From Anammoximicrobium sp964486845 (GTDB taxonomy: Bacteria > Planctomycetota > Planctomycetia > Pirellulales > Pirellulaceae), in NCBI GenBank assembly GCA_964486845.1, contig CAZAQY010000007.1, positions 17,295 through 81,294 on the forward strand: a stretch of 64,000 nucleotides of DNA. The letters are read 5' to 3'. This document shows positions 49,030 through 58,274 of this stretch, in pieces; positions within the stretch are counted from its first letter, which is position 1; each line of letters starts with the position of its first letter. The notes beneath the pieces are model-generated. The model saw only the letters and a list, made by a program, of their open reading frames with translations, ran no database searches and was not told the DNA's origin. The translations under genes were made by a program, and so were the position numbers.

Positions 49030-49913
49030 AGACGGAGCTGTTTGAAGACCTACGAAGTGACCATCGGCAGAAGGACTCGCAACGACGGCGTGATCACTTG
49101 ACGTTTCGAGGCAATGTCCGACAAGGACGCCATGGCTGGCTTCGCCTGACGCCCGCTTACTCACTCCACGTCGTCCGCGAGATTCTCGAAGACTGCAAAG
49201 CCAGTGACTGGGTGCTCGATCCGTTCTCCGGCACTGGAACGACGCTTTTGGCGAGCACTGCGCATGGTGTTCAGGGGCACTCCGTGGATATTAACCCGTT
49301 CCTCGTTTGGTTTGGCAATGTGAAGCTGACCCGATTCGACTCTAGCGCGGGCGATTTGCTATGCGACGCTGCCGCCGCGTTGGTTTCCACGTCTCGGAAA
49401 TGCTCGCCGGGCGTCGAGAATTGGGTGCCGCCGATTCACCAGATCGAAAAGTGGTGGGATGCGCCGGTTCTCGAGAAACTGGGCCGGCTGTTCGCGCAGA
49501 TTCGTTCGCGGGAGGGAGAGAGCTTGTCGCCGGCCACTGACCTGCTTAAGATCGCGTTTTGCCGCACGCTGATTGAGACTGCCCACGTGAGCTTTGGGCA
49601 TCAGTCCATGTCCTTCAAGAAGCGGCCTGGCGTTGAGCCGCCGGCGCTATTTGGCGCTTCCGAATTGCCCGAACTTGGTCACGATGTGTTCGGGAAGTTC
49701 TCCGCAGCCGTGCGCGAAATGGCAGCCAGTCTGAACCAAGACCAACCAGTCGCCGAAGGCAAAGTGTTCTTCGGCGACTCTCGCTGCCTGGAGCGTGCGC
49801 TCCCGCAACGCTGCTATACGAGGGGTACCGCAAGATGTCAAACGCAATTCGCACGACATTCGTCTTGGCGGCATGCATCCTGCTGTCGCCTGCCCAGGCA
49901 GGCGAACCTGTGA
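49026..49913 (+). pseudogene. DNA methyltransferase truncated before its catalytic motif
   Basis: The frame from ATG 49026 contains LTFRGNVRQGRHGWLRLTPA and DPFSGTGTTLLAS (SAM-binding motif I of amino-methyltransferases), then runs to GKVFFGDSRCLERALP near 49803. In the family this last block is directly followed by the catalytic (S/D/N)PPY segment. Here it instead changes into the upstream region of the next gene and ends in unrelated codons at 49913. The methylase therefore has SAM binding without a catalytic loop and should be inactive. It overlaps the restriction-like gene by 4 bases and the following gene by 79 bases. Confidence 0.75.
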
Positions 49914-52255
49914 CGCGGGGGAAACAGACGCCCGAATCAACACCGCTGGTCCGCACGGCCGACCTGGATGTGGGCCAGTCGCAGGAGGTCGAGTTGGCGG
50001 ACGGTTCTCTGGCTCGCCTCAAGCTGCTGGATCTCCAGGAGACCCGTGACAAGCTGCGCAACGCGGTGCGCGCGTTACGGGTCAAAGTCGAGGTGAACGG
50101 CCAGACCGTGACGCTCGCGTCGGCCATGTACCAGTTGCCCGTCACCGTGGCCGGGGTCCAGATCGACTGTCCCATCACTCGCGGCTTGACGGACAACAGC
50201 AGCAAGCAGAACGTCTGGGGTTTGACCAAGGACGCCCGTTTTCGACTTTGGCCGGCGGGATCGCCGTGGATCGAGCCCGGCACTTTCACCTACCCGGTGC
50301 GCCAGCGGTGGTTCGCCGGCGACACGCAAATGGCCAACGAGCCGACGTTCGTCAACGGCGACGAACTGCCGGGCAAGACCAGCATCTACTACCATTACGG
50401 ACTCGACTTCGGCGGCGCTGAGGGATTGGTCGAGGTGATCGCGGCCACGGATGGAGTTGTCGTCAGTGCGGCCGGCGAGGTTCTGCCCGAACACAAGGAG
50501 TCGCCTGCCAAGCCGCGGTACGATGTGATCTACATCCTGGATCAGCGCGGCTGGTACTACCGCTACAGCCACCTGATGACCGTCGAAGTCAAGCTCGGCC
50601 AGCGCGTGCGGATGGGCCAGCGGATCGGGCTGTTGGGCAAAGAGGGCGGCAGCGGCGGTTGGTCGCACCTGCACTTCGACATCACCAGCCGTCAGCCCTC
50701 GGGCCAATGGGGCATCCAGGACGCCTACGCTTATGCCTGGGAGGCCTACGGCAGGGAATACGCACCCTCGATCATCGCCGTCGCCAGGCCGCACCATCTG
50801 GCTGCGGTCGGCGACCGGGTGCTGCTGGACGGTTCCCGATCCTGGAGCGACGCGGGCAAGATCGTCCGTTACGAATGGACGTTCACCGACGGCAGCCGCG
50901 CGACCGGCGCGCAGGTCCAGCGGACTTACGCGCGCCCCGGCACGTACAGCGAAGTGCTGCAGATCACCGACGCCGCGGGCCGCACGGCGTGGGATTTCAG
51001 CGTTGTCCAGGTGGTCGATCCCGAAAAGCCCAAGGAGCTGCCGCCGACGATCCACGCCGCGTATTATCCCACGACGGGCCTTCGTCCGGGCGATCCGATC
51101 ACGTTCAAGGTCCGCACCTTTCGCACCACGCACGGCGAAGAGCGCTGGGACTTTGGCGACGGCACGCCGCCCGTGACGGTCCAGTCCGACGGCAACGCCA
51201 ACGTGCACGCCAAGGACGGCTACGCGGTGACGCAGCACGCGTACGCGAAGCCGGGCGACTACCTGGTGCGCGTCGAGCGTGCGAACGAGCGCGGGGAGAC
51301 TGCGGTAGGGCACTTGCACGTCAAAGTCGAGACGCCTTTCCAGGCGGCTACGTCGGTATCGATCCAGGGCGGCAAATGGCACATCAACGGGCAAGTGACT
51401 TATCCCGGCACGCGGGCCGAAGGATTGCTGATGAACGTGCGCATGGTGAATTCGGTCTTCGAGGACCGCCGCAAACCCGATTTCGACGCCCAGGCGAATA
51501 CGGACCGTTTCTTAGAAAGGATTCCGGACTACGCCGCGCACGGCGTCCGGGCTTTCACGATTTGCCTGCAGGGCGGCATGCCGGGTTACGAAGGAGCGTT
51601 GAACAGTGCCTTCGAACCCGACGGCTGCTTGCGGGAATCCTATCTGGCCCGTGTCCGGCGCGTGATCGAAGCGTGTGATGCGCAGGGGGTAGTCGTGATC
51701 CTGGGCTGTTACTACCAACGGCAAGACCAGATCTTGGCCGACGAAACCGCCGTGCGCAGCGGCGTGCTGCACGTGGCGGATTGGGTTCACCGCAGCGGAC
51801 TGCGCAACGTGGTGCTGGAGATCGCCAACGAGTTCGACCAAAAAGGCTTTGACCACCCCCTTCTCCGGACCGTCGAGGGCCAGATCGAACTCGTGCAGCT
51901 GGTCCGCGCCCGCGTGCCAGGATTGTTGGTTTCCACCAGCGGGCTGGGCCATGGCCGCTTCCCGGACGGCTTGGGCGAGGTCGCCGATTTTTTGCTGATC
52001 CACTTCAACGGCACGCAGCTGGACGACATCCCCGCGCGGATCGCCGCGCTGCGGAAACACGCCAAGCCGATCGTCTGCAACGAAGACGACAAGACGGGCC
52101 GGATCGCTGCCAAGGCCGCCGAATTGTGTGTGGCCAGCGGCGCCTCGTGGGGCCTGATGCTGAAGGACGTGAATCAGTACTTCCCGTTTGAATTCCACGG
52201 GGCGGCGGACGATCCGCTGGTGTACGCCAAGCTCCAGGAACTCACGTCGCCTTGA
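49835..52255 (+). CDS. Secreted fusion: M23 peptidase-like + PKD domains + cellulase-like barrel
   Basis: The 806-residue product has a signal peptide (FVLAACILLSPAQA). Residues about 170-305 form an M23/LytM-like domain with HYGLDFGG and SHLHFD, which supply the H-x(3)-D and H-x-H zinc ligands. Two PKD-type beta domains follow (about 320-400, DGSRSWSDAGKIVRYEWTF; about 405-500, ERWDFGDGT). The C-terminus (about 510-806) is a TIM-barrel of cellulase type, with EIANEFD as the likely acid/base site and VCNEDDKTG near the expected nucleophile. GAGGGG is 9 bases before the ATG. Its start lies inside the truncated methylase frame, so it may now be transcribed from that unit. Confidence 0.8.
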   Translation: MSNAIRTTFVLAACILLSPAQAGEPVTRGKQTPESTPLVRTADLDVGQSQEVELADGSLARLKLLDLQETRDKLRNAVRALRVKVEVNGQTVTLASAMYQLPVTVAGVQIDCPITRGLTDNSSKQNVWGLTKDARFRLWPAGSPWIEPGTFTYPVRQRWFAGDTQMANEPTFVNGDELPGKTSIYYHYGLDFGGAEGLVEVIAATDGVVVSAAGEVLPEHKESPAKPRYDVIYILDQRGWYYRYSHLMTVEVKLGQRVRMGQRIGLLGKEGGSGGWSHLHFDITSRQPSGQWGIQDAYAYAWEAYGREYAPSIIAVARPHHLAAVGDRVLLDGSRSWSDAGKIVRYEWTFTDGSRATGAQVQRTYARPGTYSEVLQITDAAGRTAWDFSVVQVVDPEKPKELPPTIHAAYYPTTGLRPGDPITFKVRTFRTTHGEERWDFGDGTPPVTVQSDGNANVHAKDGYAVTQHAYAKPGDYLVRVERANERGETAVGHLHVKVETPFQAATSVSIQGGKWHINGQVTYPGTRAEGLLMNVRMVNSVFEDRRKPDFDAQANTDRFLERIPDYAAHGVRAFTICLQGGMPGYEGALNSAFEPDGCLRESYLARVRRVIEACDAQGVVVILGCYYQRQDQILADETAVRSGVLHVADWVHRSGLRNVVLEIANEFDQKGFDHPLLRTVEGQIELVQLVRARVPGLLVSTSGLGHGRFPDGLGEVADFLLIHFNGTQLDDIPARIAALRKHAKPIVCNEDDKTGRIAAKAAELCVASGASWGLMLKDVNQYFPFEFHGAADDPLVYAKLQELTSP

Positions 52256-52313
52256 TTGGACCACGCCACTTTGACCTGAGTTCGTGCCGAGACGAGCACA
52301 CAGCAAGAGCAGT

Positions 52314-52802
52314 TCAGCTGCCAGTAACGGGGTCCGGAAGGAAATCGAAACGGTGGAAGGCGAGTGCCGCGACGGTGATGTTCTTGCAGATCGTGACCAA
52401 ATCGTCCTGGCGGCACGTGATGCGGTACAGGGCTACGGAAGCCGAGTTTGCACCGGCGGGCGCCTGCTGCGAATCGAGGTTGACCGTTGGTCTTCCGTTC
52501 AGACAGACGGGCACTTTTCGAGGCACCTTGATCCGCAGCCGCACCTGGGCGTCCGACACCTCGCTCACCTTGCCGGGCCGCGGTTGTGCTGTTTTTTTCG
52601 CCCCGTCCCAGTGGCCCTGCCCCGAATTTCGGGAACGGCATTCGCTGCGCTCGATGGGAACTTGACGGGGGCACTGGAACCCGAGCCGCACTCGGGCACC
52701 CGACAGGTGTCGGCCGTTTTTATCAGAGATATCCTCCACCGTGACCGTGATTTCATCGCCGACGACTACGGTTTCATAGGTTTTCCGGGTGAGCACCAGC
52801 AT
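52314..52802 (-). CDS. CsrA-like protein with a long second half
   Basis: The ATG at 52802 has a strong AGGAGG 6-7 bases upstream. The 162-residue product begins like CsrA, MLVLTRKTYETVVVGDEITV, and has SGARVRLGFQCPRQVPIERS, the strand that carries the RNA-binding Arg in CsrA. After a linker rich in Gln/Arg/Lys (about 60-85) comes a second, similar block, DAQVRLRIKVPRKVPVCLN, and a C-terminal extension. CsrA proteins are normally 60-75 residues and act as homodimers on mRNA leaders. This one may be a self-contained pseudo-dimer; function is inferred. Confidence 0.75.
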   Translation of the reverse strand: MLVLTRKTYETVVVGDEITVTVEDISDKNGRHLSGARVRLGFQCPRQVPIERSECRSRNSGQGHWDGAKKTAQPRPGKVSEVSDAQVRLRIKVPRKVPVCLNGRPTVNLDSQQAPAGANSASVALYRITCRQDDLVTICKNITVAALAFHRFDFLPDPVTGS

Positions 52803-52919
52803 CGGAGGCCTCCTTGCATGACATAATCCGGCATGAACGATCGAACTGATGCGATATTGTGCCAGTTTTTCGGGTCTGGAGGCCATAGCAGTTTTCGAAA
52901 AAAGTCGCCGGGCGCCCGT

Positions 52920-53690
52920 TTACTGCGGTTTTGGGGCCGGCTTCTCCAGCGCACCGGGGTGCTGGCTGCCAACAACCGCCAATGATGCCTCGCGAGTGCG
53001 GCGGATTTCGGCGTCCGTGGGAGCGTGATCGCGAGCGTGGTTCAGCAGATCGAGGGCCGTCTCGTGGCGGCCCAACTGCTGTTGGATCTTGGCTAGGCGG
53101 AGGTACTGCCGGGCGAGCGACTGGTGCAGCCTCCCCGCCAGCCTCTTGGCGTCGGGTTCCGCGCCGGCCAACTCGAACAGTTCCGGGACGAGAATGTACA
53201 GCTGTTGGCGGGCTAATTCGGCGACTGGCGGCCAGAGCAGCTTTGCGGACTCGCCCTGCGTGTCGCTCCATTTCTGCCAGAACAGATCGCCGTCGGCGTC
53301 GGTCGCGTCCAGGTAGTTGCTCAGGATTTCGGCGTCGCCGCGCACCGCTCCGGAGCCGGCCGCGAAGGCCCTCACCAGGTCCCAGCGGAGAGGTGCGGTC
53401 GACGCGGCCTTGATCAAGTTGTTGGCGACGAGGTAGTTCTCCAGGGAATTCGTCGTATCGTCGCGGAAGATGGGAGTGACTTGGATGCCCACCAGCGGGA
53501 TCTGGAAATAGAAGAAAGTCCGCCGTGAGAACGTATTCGGGCAGAATTCTTCACCGCGGTGTTGGCCGAAAAGGACAGTCGCGGTCAGGACGGCCAAGAC
53601 GACTCCCAGGACTCCCAGGGCTCCCAGCAGCCAGTACTCGCCGCCGCGTTTGGCCCTGCGTGGCCCGCCAGGGTTTCTCTGATCGCTCAT
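52920..53690 (-). CDS. Membrane-anchored TPR-like protein
   Basis: I chose ATG 53690 (MSDQRNPGG) over one 81 bases upstream because the extra codons look non-conserved; GTGAGG lies close in front. The 256-residue product has a basic N-terminus, one membrane segment (YWLLGALGVLGVVLAVLTAT) and a helical C-terminal region (about 165-240) with TPR-like spacing (LARQYLRLAKIQQQLGRHET, ALDLLNHARDHAPTDAEI). The role is unknown; such proteins usually scaffold complexes at the membrane. Confidence 0.7.
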   Translation of the reverse strand: MSDQRNPGGPRRAKRGGEYWLLGALGVLGVVLAVLTATVLFGQHRGEEFCPNTFSRRTFFYFQIPLVGIQVTPIFRDDTTNSLENYLVANNLIKAASTAPLRWDLVRAFAAGSGAVRGDAEILSNYLDATDADGDLFWQKWSDTQGESAKLLWPPVAELARQQLYILVPELFELAGAEPDAKRLAGRLHQSLARQYLRLAKIQQQLGRHETALDLLNHARDHAPTDAEIRRTREASLAVVGSQHPGALEKPAPKPQ

Positions 53691-53749
53691 TTCCTCACCG
53701 ATCCTCCCTATTTTTCCGATTTCCTTGCTGCCGCACGAGATCGGGCTTG

Positions 53750-53778
53750 TTGACGACGCCCACTTTGGCATATTTTAT
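53750..53778 (+). promoter_or_regulatory. Weak candidate promoter for scpB
   Basis: TTGACG (53750-53755), 17 bases, TTTTAT (53773-53778), about 60 bases before the start codon. The -10 is poor, so this is tentative. Confidence 0.3.
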
Positions 53779-53838
53779 CGCAGTAGTTCGGTTCCTTGCC
53801 AGCGTGGTAATGCGTGAGGATTAGATCAAACTGCGGCG

Positions 53839-55011
53839 ATGCGAGCGAATACGCGGCTGACAGCCAGACAATTGGCAAGCGTTTGCGGCCGATATCGGCA
53901 CGATCTGGCCTTACTTGGCGCGGCCACCAGCCGGGCGGCGAGTCTGCGATCCTGGTGGCTGCTGGGGGGGGAGCCCAAGAAAGTGGCACCGCCCAACGAG
54001 GGGGGGCAGGGGCGGGACCACCGGCTGCAGAGACTGGAAGCCGTACTTTTTTTGTCGCGTGAGCCGTTGACGGCTCGAAAGCTTAGCCAATATGCTAATT
54101 TGGCTGACGGAACGGAAGCGCGAACGCTGATTCGTCGTTTGAACGGTTTATACGACGAGAGCGGGCGGGCTTTCCGCGTGGAACGAGTGGCCGGCGGCTT
54201 CCAGTTGCTGACGCGGGGGAGGCTGTCCGGCTGGGTGCGCCGCTTGGACGGCGTGCCCCGCGAAGCCCGGTTGTCGGCGCCGGCCATGGAGACGTTGGCG
54301 GTCGTCGCGTATCGCCAGCCGATCCTGCGGGCCGACATCGAAGCCATTCGCGGCGTGAATTGTGGCGAGATGTTGCGTCAGTTGATGGATCGCGAACTTG
54401 TACGGATCGGAGGAAGAAGCGAAGACCTGGGCCGGCCTTACCTGTACACGACGACCAAGCACTTCTTGCGCGTCTTCGGGTTGGACAGCCTGGATGGTCT
54501 TCCGAGGGTTGAGCGGCTTCGGCGGGGCGGTCCCGACTTGGCGCCAACGACGCATCCGGCACGCGCCCAGGACCAATCCTTGGGTGACATTGAACCGGTA
54601 TCAAGTGAGGAGGAGGGTAGCATGCTTGTTCTGACACGCTCGGGCTTGACCTGGGACCAACCTGAGTTCGGACGCGTCGAGGACGAAGTGATCGATCCTC
54701 GTATGGCCAGGACCAACGACGAAGGCGAACGCCAGGAGTTCGTCGAGGAAGAGGACTTCGACGACGACGAAGAGGAAGAAGACGACGACGACTTCGACGA
54801 CGAAGATCTGGAGGACGAAGAGTTCGAGGAAGAGGAGTTCGAGGAAGAAGAAGCCGAGGACGAGGACGAAGAACTCGAAGACGAATGGGAGGAAGTCGAA
54901 GACGAAGAGGAAGAAGAGGAAGAGGACTGGGAGGACGAAGAAGACGACTCCGAGTGGGATTACGACGACGACGACGAGGACGAGGAAGAAGACGACGAGG
55001 ACTGGGAATAG
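53839..55011 (+). CDS. scpB: Segregation and condensation protein B with long acidic tail
   Basis: ScpB works with ScpA and SMC to organise the chromosome. The winged-helix core (about 60-225) shows RLQRLEAVLFLSREPLTARK, RVERVAGGFQLLTRG, METLAVVAYRQPILRADIEA and LIDREL-like ending RPYLYTTTKHFLRVFGL, all typical. Residues about 290-390 are almost entirely Asp and Glu with a few Phe and Trp, roughly a hundred residues not found in ordinary ScpB. The N-terminus before residue 58 is also extra and includes an 8-G run (53964-53971); no ribosome binding site supports the chosen ATG, so a later start is possible. scpA is not adjacent. Confidence 0.88.
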   Translation: MRANTRLTARQLASVCGRYRHDLALLGAATSRAASLRSWWLLGGEPKKVAPPNEGGQGRDHRLQRLEAVLFLSREPLTARKLSQYANLADGTEARTLIRRLNGLYDESGRAFRVERVAGGFQLLTRGRLSGWVRRLDGVPREARLSAPAMETLAVVAYRQPILRADIEAIRGVNCGEMLRQLMDRELVRIGGRSEDLGRPYLYTTTKHFLRVFGLDSLDGLPRVERLRRGGPDLAPTTHPARAQDQSLGDIEPVSSEEEGSMLVLTRSGLTWDQPEFGRVEDEVIDPRMARTNDEGERQEFVEEEDFDDDEEEEDDDDFDDEDLEDEEFEEEEFEEEEAEDEDEELEDEWEEVEDEEEEEEEDWEDEEDDSEWDYDDDDEDEEEDDEDWE

Positions 55012-55073
55012 TCGCTCGATTCCTCACGCGGCCTTGGGCGGCCGGCAGTCTCGCGCCTCCCTTGGCCTTCAAG

Positions 55074-56852
55074 CTACTTCTGCGCGGGTATCGCCAGGCG
55101 GATTGCCAGTTCCTCCAGTTGCCTGCGGTCCACTTCGCCTGGCGCCTCGGTCATCAGGTCCGTTGCCTTTTGCGTCTTTGGGAACGCAATGCAATCGCGG
55201 ATGCTGTCCAGCTTGCCGAAGAGCATTACGACGCGGTCGATGCCGAGCGCGATGCCACCGTGCGGAGGAGCGCCGAACTGCAGTGCGTCCAAGAGAAAGC
55301 CGAACCGTTCGCAGGCCCTCTGCTCGTCGATGCCCAGCAGGTTGAACACCTTCTGCTGCAGTCGGCTGTCGTGAATACGGATGGTGCCGCCGCCGGCTTC
55401 CGACCCGTTGATCACCAAATCGTAAGCCTGCGCCCGGCACTTGGCGGGTTCCGTCTCCAGCAGCTCACGATCCTGCAGTCGCGGCGCCGTAAACGGGTGA
55501 TGCATGGCATCCCAACGCTGTTCATCCTGGTTCCACTCGAACATCGGGAACTCGACCACCCACGAGAAACTCATCGACCGCGGGTCGTACAGTCTCAATT
55601 CCGCGCCCAGACGCTTGCGCAGGGCGGCTAGCGCTTTGCACGTCATTTCCCAGGTGTCGGCGATGAACAGCAGCAAATCACCCGGCTGGGCACCCATCCG
55701 CTGACCGATCCGGACCAAGAGGTCTTCGCTGAAGTTCTTGGAAACCGGCGACCACAACGTGCCGTTTTGCTCGACACGGAACCAAACCAGACCCTTGACG
55801 CCGAATTCCTGCTTGACCCAATCCGTCAACTCGTCGATCCGTTTGCGCGAAAACTGACCGGCGGCTCCTTTGGCGTTTAATCCCCGGACCCGGCCGCCCG
55901 CGTCCGCCGTCTCTCGAAACACGCGGAATTCGGCTTCCTTGGCCAGGTCCGAGCAGTCGATCAGTTCCATGCCGAACCGAAGGTCCGGAGCGTCGTGCCC
56001 AAATCGCTCCATGGCCTCATCGTACGTCATCCTCGGCAACGGCGTCTGGACTTCCAGACCCAGGATCTCCTTGGCCAATCGGACGACCAGACCGTCGATG
56101 ATACCGATGATGTCGTCGGCGTCGACAAACGACATCTCCAGATCCAACTGCGTGAATTCCGGCTGGCGATCCGCCCGCAAATCCTCGTCGCGGAAACATC
56201 GGGCGACTTGAACGTATCGATCATAGCCGGCGACCATCAGGATCTGTTTGTAAAGCTGCGGAGACTGGGGCAACGCGTAAAACTTGCCTGGCGTTACTCG
56301 GCTGGGCACCAGGTAGTCACGCGCCCCCTCAGGCGTACTGCGTCCCAGAATGGGTGTCTCGACGTCGATGAAGTCGTGTTCTGCAAAATAATCCCGCATC
56401 GTCTTGATGATTCGGCTTCGCAGCAGCAGCGTTTGTTGCATCTGGACGCGTCGCAGGTCCAAGTAGCGGTGCTTCAGACGCAGGTCTTCTGCCGGCAATT
56501 CCTGCTGCGATGGAACGAACGGCGGGGTCTCGCTGCGGTTCAGGACATCCAGCTTCGTAATCCGGAGTTCGATCTCGCCCGTGTCCAGCTTCGGATTCAC
56601 GCTGCCTTCGGGCCGGTGGGCCACTTTGCCGGTGACGCGAAGCACGTCCTCCGACCGCAACCGGCTGGCTTGCTCGACCGTCTCTGCGCCGCTTTGAGGA
56701 CTGGCCACGACTTGCGTCTTGCCGTACCGGTCGCGCAGGTCGATGAATACCGCACCGCCGTGGTCACGGGAACTGTCCACCCATCCGCAGAGCGTTACTT
56801 CCTGTCCAATGTGCTCCGGCCGAAGCTGGCCGCAAGTGTGAGTTCGCAGCAA
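55074..56852 (-). CDS. aspS: Aspartyl-tRNA synthetase
   Basis: The enzyme charges tRNA with aspartate. I chose the TTG at 56852 (MLRTHTCGQLRPEHIGQEVT), preceded by AGGA about 9 bases away, because bacterial AspS starts with exactly this anticodon-binding segment; the open frame up to 56966 carries unrelated codons. The 592-residue product contains GWVDSSRDHGGAVFIDLRDR, the class II motif 2 region CFRDEDLRADRQPEFTQLD, a bacterial GAD insert, and motif 3 GIALGIDRVVML. Length is normal for bacterial AspS/GatCAB-type enzymes. Confidence 0.95.
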   Translation of the reverse strand: MLRTHTCGQLRPEHIGQEVTLCGWVDSSRDHGGAVFIDLRDRYGKTQVVASPQSGAETVEQASRLRSEDVLRVTGKVAHRPEGSVNPKLDTGEIELRITKLDVLNRSETPPFVPSQQELPAEDLRLKHRYLDLRRVQMQQTLLLRSRIIKTMRDYFAEHDFIDVETPILGRSTPEGARDYLVPSRVTPGKFYALPQSPQLYKQILMVAGYDRYVQVARCFRDEDLRADRQPEFTQLDLEMSFVDADDIIGIIDGLVVRLAKEILGLEVQTPLPRMTYDEAMERFGHDAPDLRFGMELIDCSDLAKEAEFRVFRETADAGGRVRGLNAKGAAGQFSRKRIDELTDWVKQEFGVKGLVWFRVEQNGTLWSPVSKNFSEDLLVRIGQRMGAQPGDLLLFIADTWEMTCKALAALRKRLGAELRLYDPRSMSFSWVVEFPMFEWNQDEQRWDAMHHPFTAPRLQDRELLETEPAKCRAQAYDLVINGSEAGGGTIRIHDSRLQQKVFNLLGIDEQRACERFGFLLDALQFGAPPHGGIALGIDRVVMLFGKLDSIRDCIAFPKTQKATDLMTEAPGEVDRRQLEELAIRLAIPAQK

Positions 56853-56969
56853 GGGAGTCGATCCTATTGTGTGAAAATTACGGGCAAACCACGCACCACA
56901 GGGGCAGCATTCTAGTCGGAGATTCGGACGGCGCGAAGATTGCCCCGCCGACAAGAACGAAGTCACGAA

Positions 56970-57974
56970 TCAGACCACCTGCTCGAAGCGGCCGAAGATC
57001 ATCCGGCCGGCGCTGGTCTGCAGCACGCTGGTCACGGTCAGGCTCACGATCTCCCCAATGTGGGCTCGTCCATTCTCGATGACGATCATTGTGCCATCGT
57101 CCAGGTAACCCACCCCCTGTCCAGGTTCCTCGCCGGGCTTGACGACCTTGACATCGACCCTCTCGCCGGGAAGGAAAATCGGCTTGAGGGCATTGGCGAT
57201 GTCATTCAAATTGATGACCGGGACATTGTGCAAACGCGCGACCTTGTTCAGATTGTAGTCGCCCGTGATGATTTTCCCTTCCAGGTCTTTGGCCAGCAGG
57301 ACCAACTTCATGTCCACCGGCTGGTTGGCCATTTCGGGAAGTTCCCGGTCGTAAATCTTGAATTCCACGGACTTGCTGGTCCGTAGCCGATTGAGGACGT
57401 CCAGGCCCCGGCGGCCACGTGCCCGCCGCATCTTGTCTCCGCTGTCCGCGATATTCTGTAATTCGCTCAGGACGAAGCGAGGCATGATCAGTTGGTTGTC
57501 AAAGATGCAGGTCTCGACCACGTCCGCGATCCGCCCGTCGATCACGACGCTGGTGTCCAACAAATAAGGCCGCAGCCCTTTGACCTCCTTGGCGAATTCG
57601 ATGTACGGAATGACGAACCGGAAGTCGTCCTTGGTCTGCATCAGCAAACTGATACAGGCGTAGCACAAGACCATGCCCAAGACCAGCCGGATCCGCTCCA
57701 CGTGCGGGTTGCCCTGCATCAGGGGCGTTAACGCGATGCTGACCACGTACGTCAAGAAAATCCCCACGATCAGGCCAAAATAGACCGCAGAAAGCGTGTC
57801 CAACTTCTTCTTCTTAAACAGCATGTCGATGCCGACGACGATCGCGGCGACGATCAACACGCCCACGAAAACAATCCAGGGACGTTCAATCTCAAAACTG
57901 TCGTCGTTGACAAGCAGCGTTGCCAGGCCTGCCGCAAAGACGATGAAAATGATGCGCAAAACGACAAGAGGCAT
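56970..57974 (-). CDS. PIN-TRAM membrane protein (YacL family)
   Basis: The 334-residue product has about four N-terminal membrane segments (to residue about 115), a PIN nuclease-type domain (about 135-250) with LLDTSVVIDGRIADVVE, FVLSELQ and KIITGDYNLNKVA carrying the acidic metal ligands, and a C-terminal TRAM domain (about 255-320; VKPGEEPGQGVGYLDDGTMI). The family is widespread near cysS/ispD in other bacteria and is thought to act on RNA. It is upstream of aspS on the same strand with a gap of about 120 bases, and has its own likely promoter. Confidence 0.88.
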   Translation of the reverse strand: MPLVVLRIIFIVFAAGLATLLVNDDSFEIERPWIVFVGVLIVAAIVVGIDMLFKKKKLDTLSAVYFGLIVGIFLTYVVSIALTPLMQGNPHVERIRLVLGMVLCYACISLLMQTKDDFRFVIPYIEFAKEVKGLRPYLLDTSVVIDGRIADVVETCIFDNQLIMPRFVLSELQNIADSGDKMRRARGRRGLDVLNRLRTSKSVEFKIYDRELPEMANQPVDMKLVLLAKDLEGKIITGDYNLNKVARLHNVPVINLNDIANALKPIFLPGERVDVKVVKPGEEPGQGVGYLDDGTMIVIENGRAHIGEIVSLTVTSVLQTSAGRMIFGRFEQVV

Positions 57975-58024
57975 TCGCAGAAATCCTTATTTCAAAGGAT
58001 CAAGGAATTCGGGACTTATCGAGA

Positions 58025-58033
58025 ATTATACCA
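58025..58033 (-). promoter_or_regulatory. Extended -10 promoter for the PIN-TRAM gene
   Basis: The minus strand reads TGGTATAAT (58033-58025), an extended -10 element, 51 bases upstream of the start codon. No good -35 is present, as is usual for extended -10 promoters. The rest of 57975-58274 holds no recognisable gene. Confidence 0.45.
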
Positions 58034-58274
58034 TGCCATACCCCGCGAGAACCACCCCAGGCAATATTTGGATGGAGAACCGCCAACGGACAAGCGATGC
58101 GGGGGGCTTCTTGCGGTGCCAAGCCGGCAATCAGGGCTTCTTGCAGGAACACGGGGATGAGAACACCCGCTGCACTGATGTTACTGCCTTTGGGGGGAAT
58201 TCTGTGGAAGCGTACTGGGCAGCCCGCGGCTGGTCGGTTACGATAGCTCCCAAGAAAACGTGATGGAGAACGCG

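Noticed and set aside
50075..51394. Minus-strand frame of 439 codons inside the M23-PKD fusion gene
   Set aside because: It is an antisense shadow with no domain or start signal.
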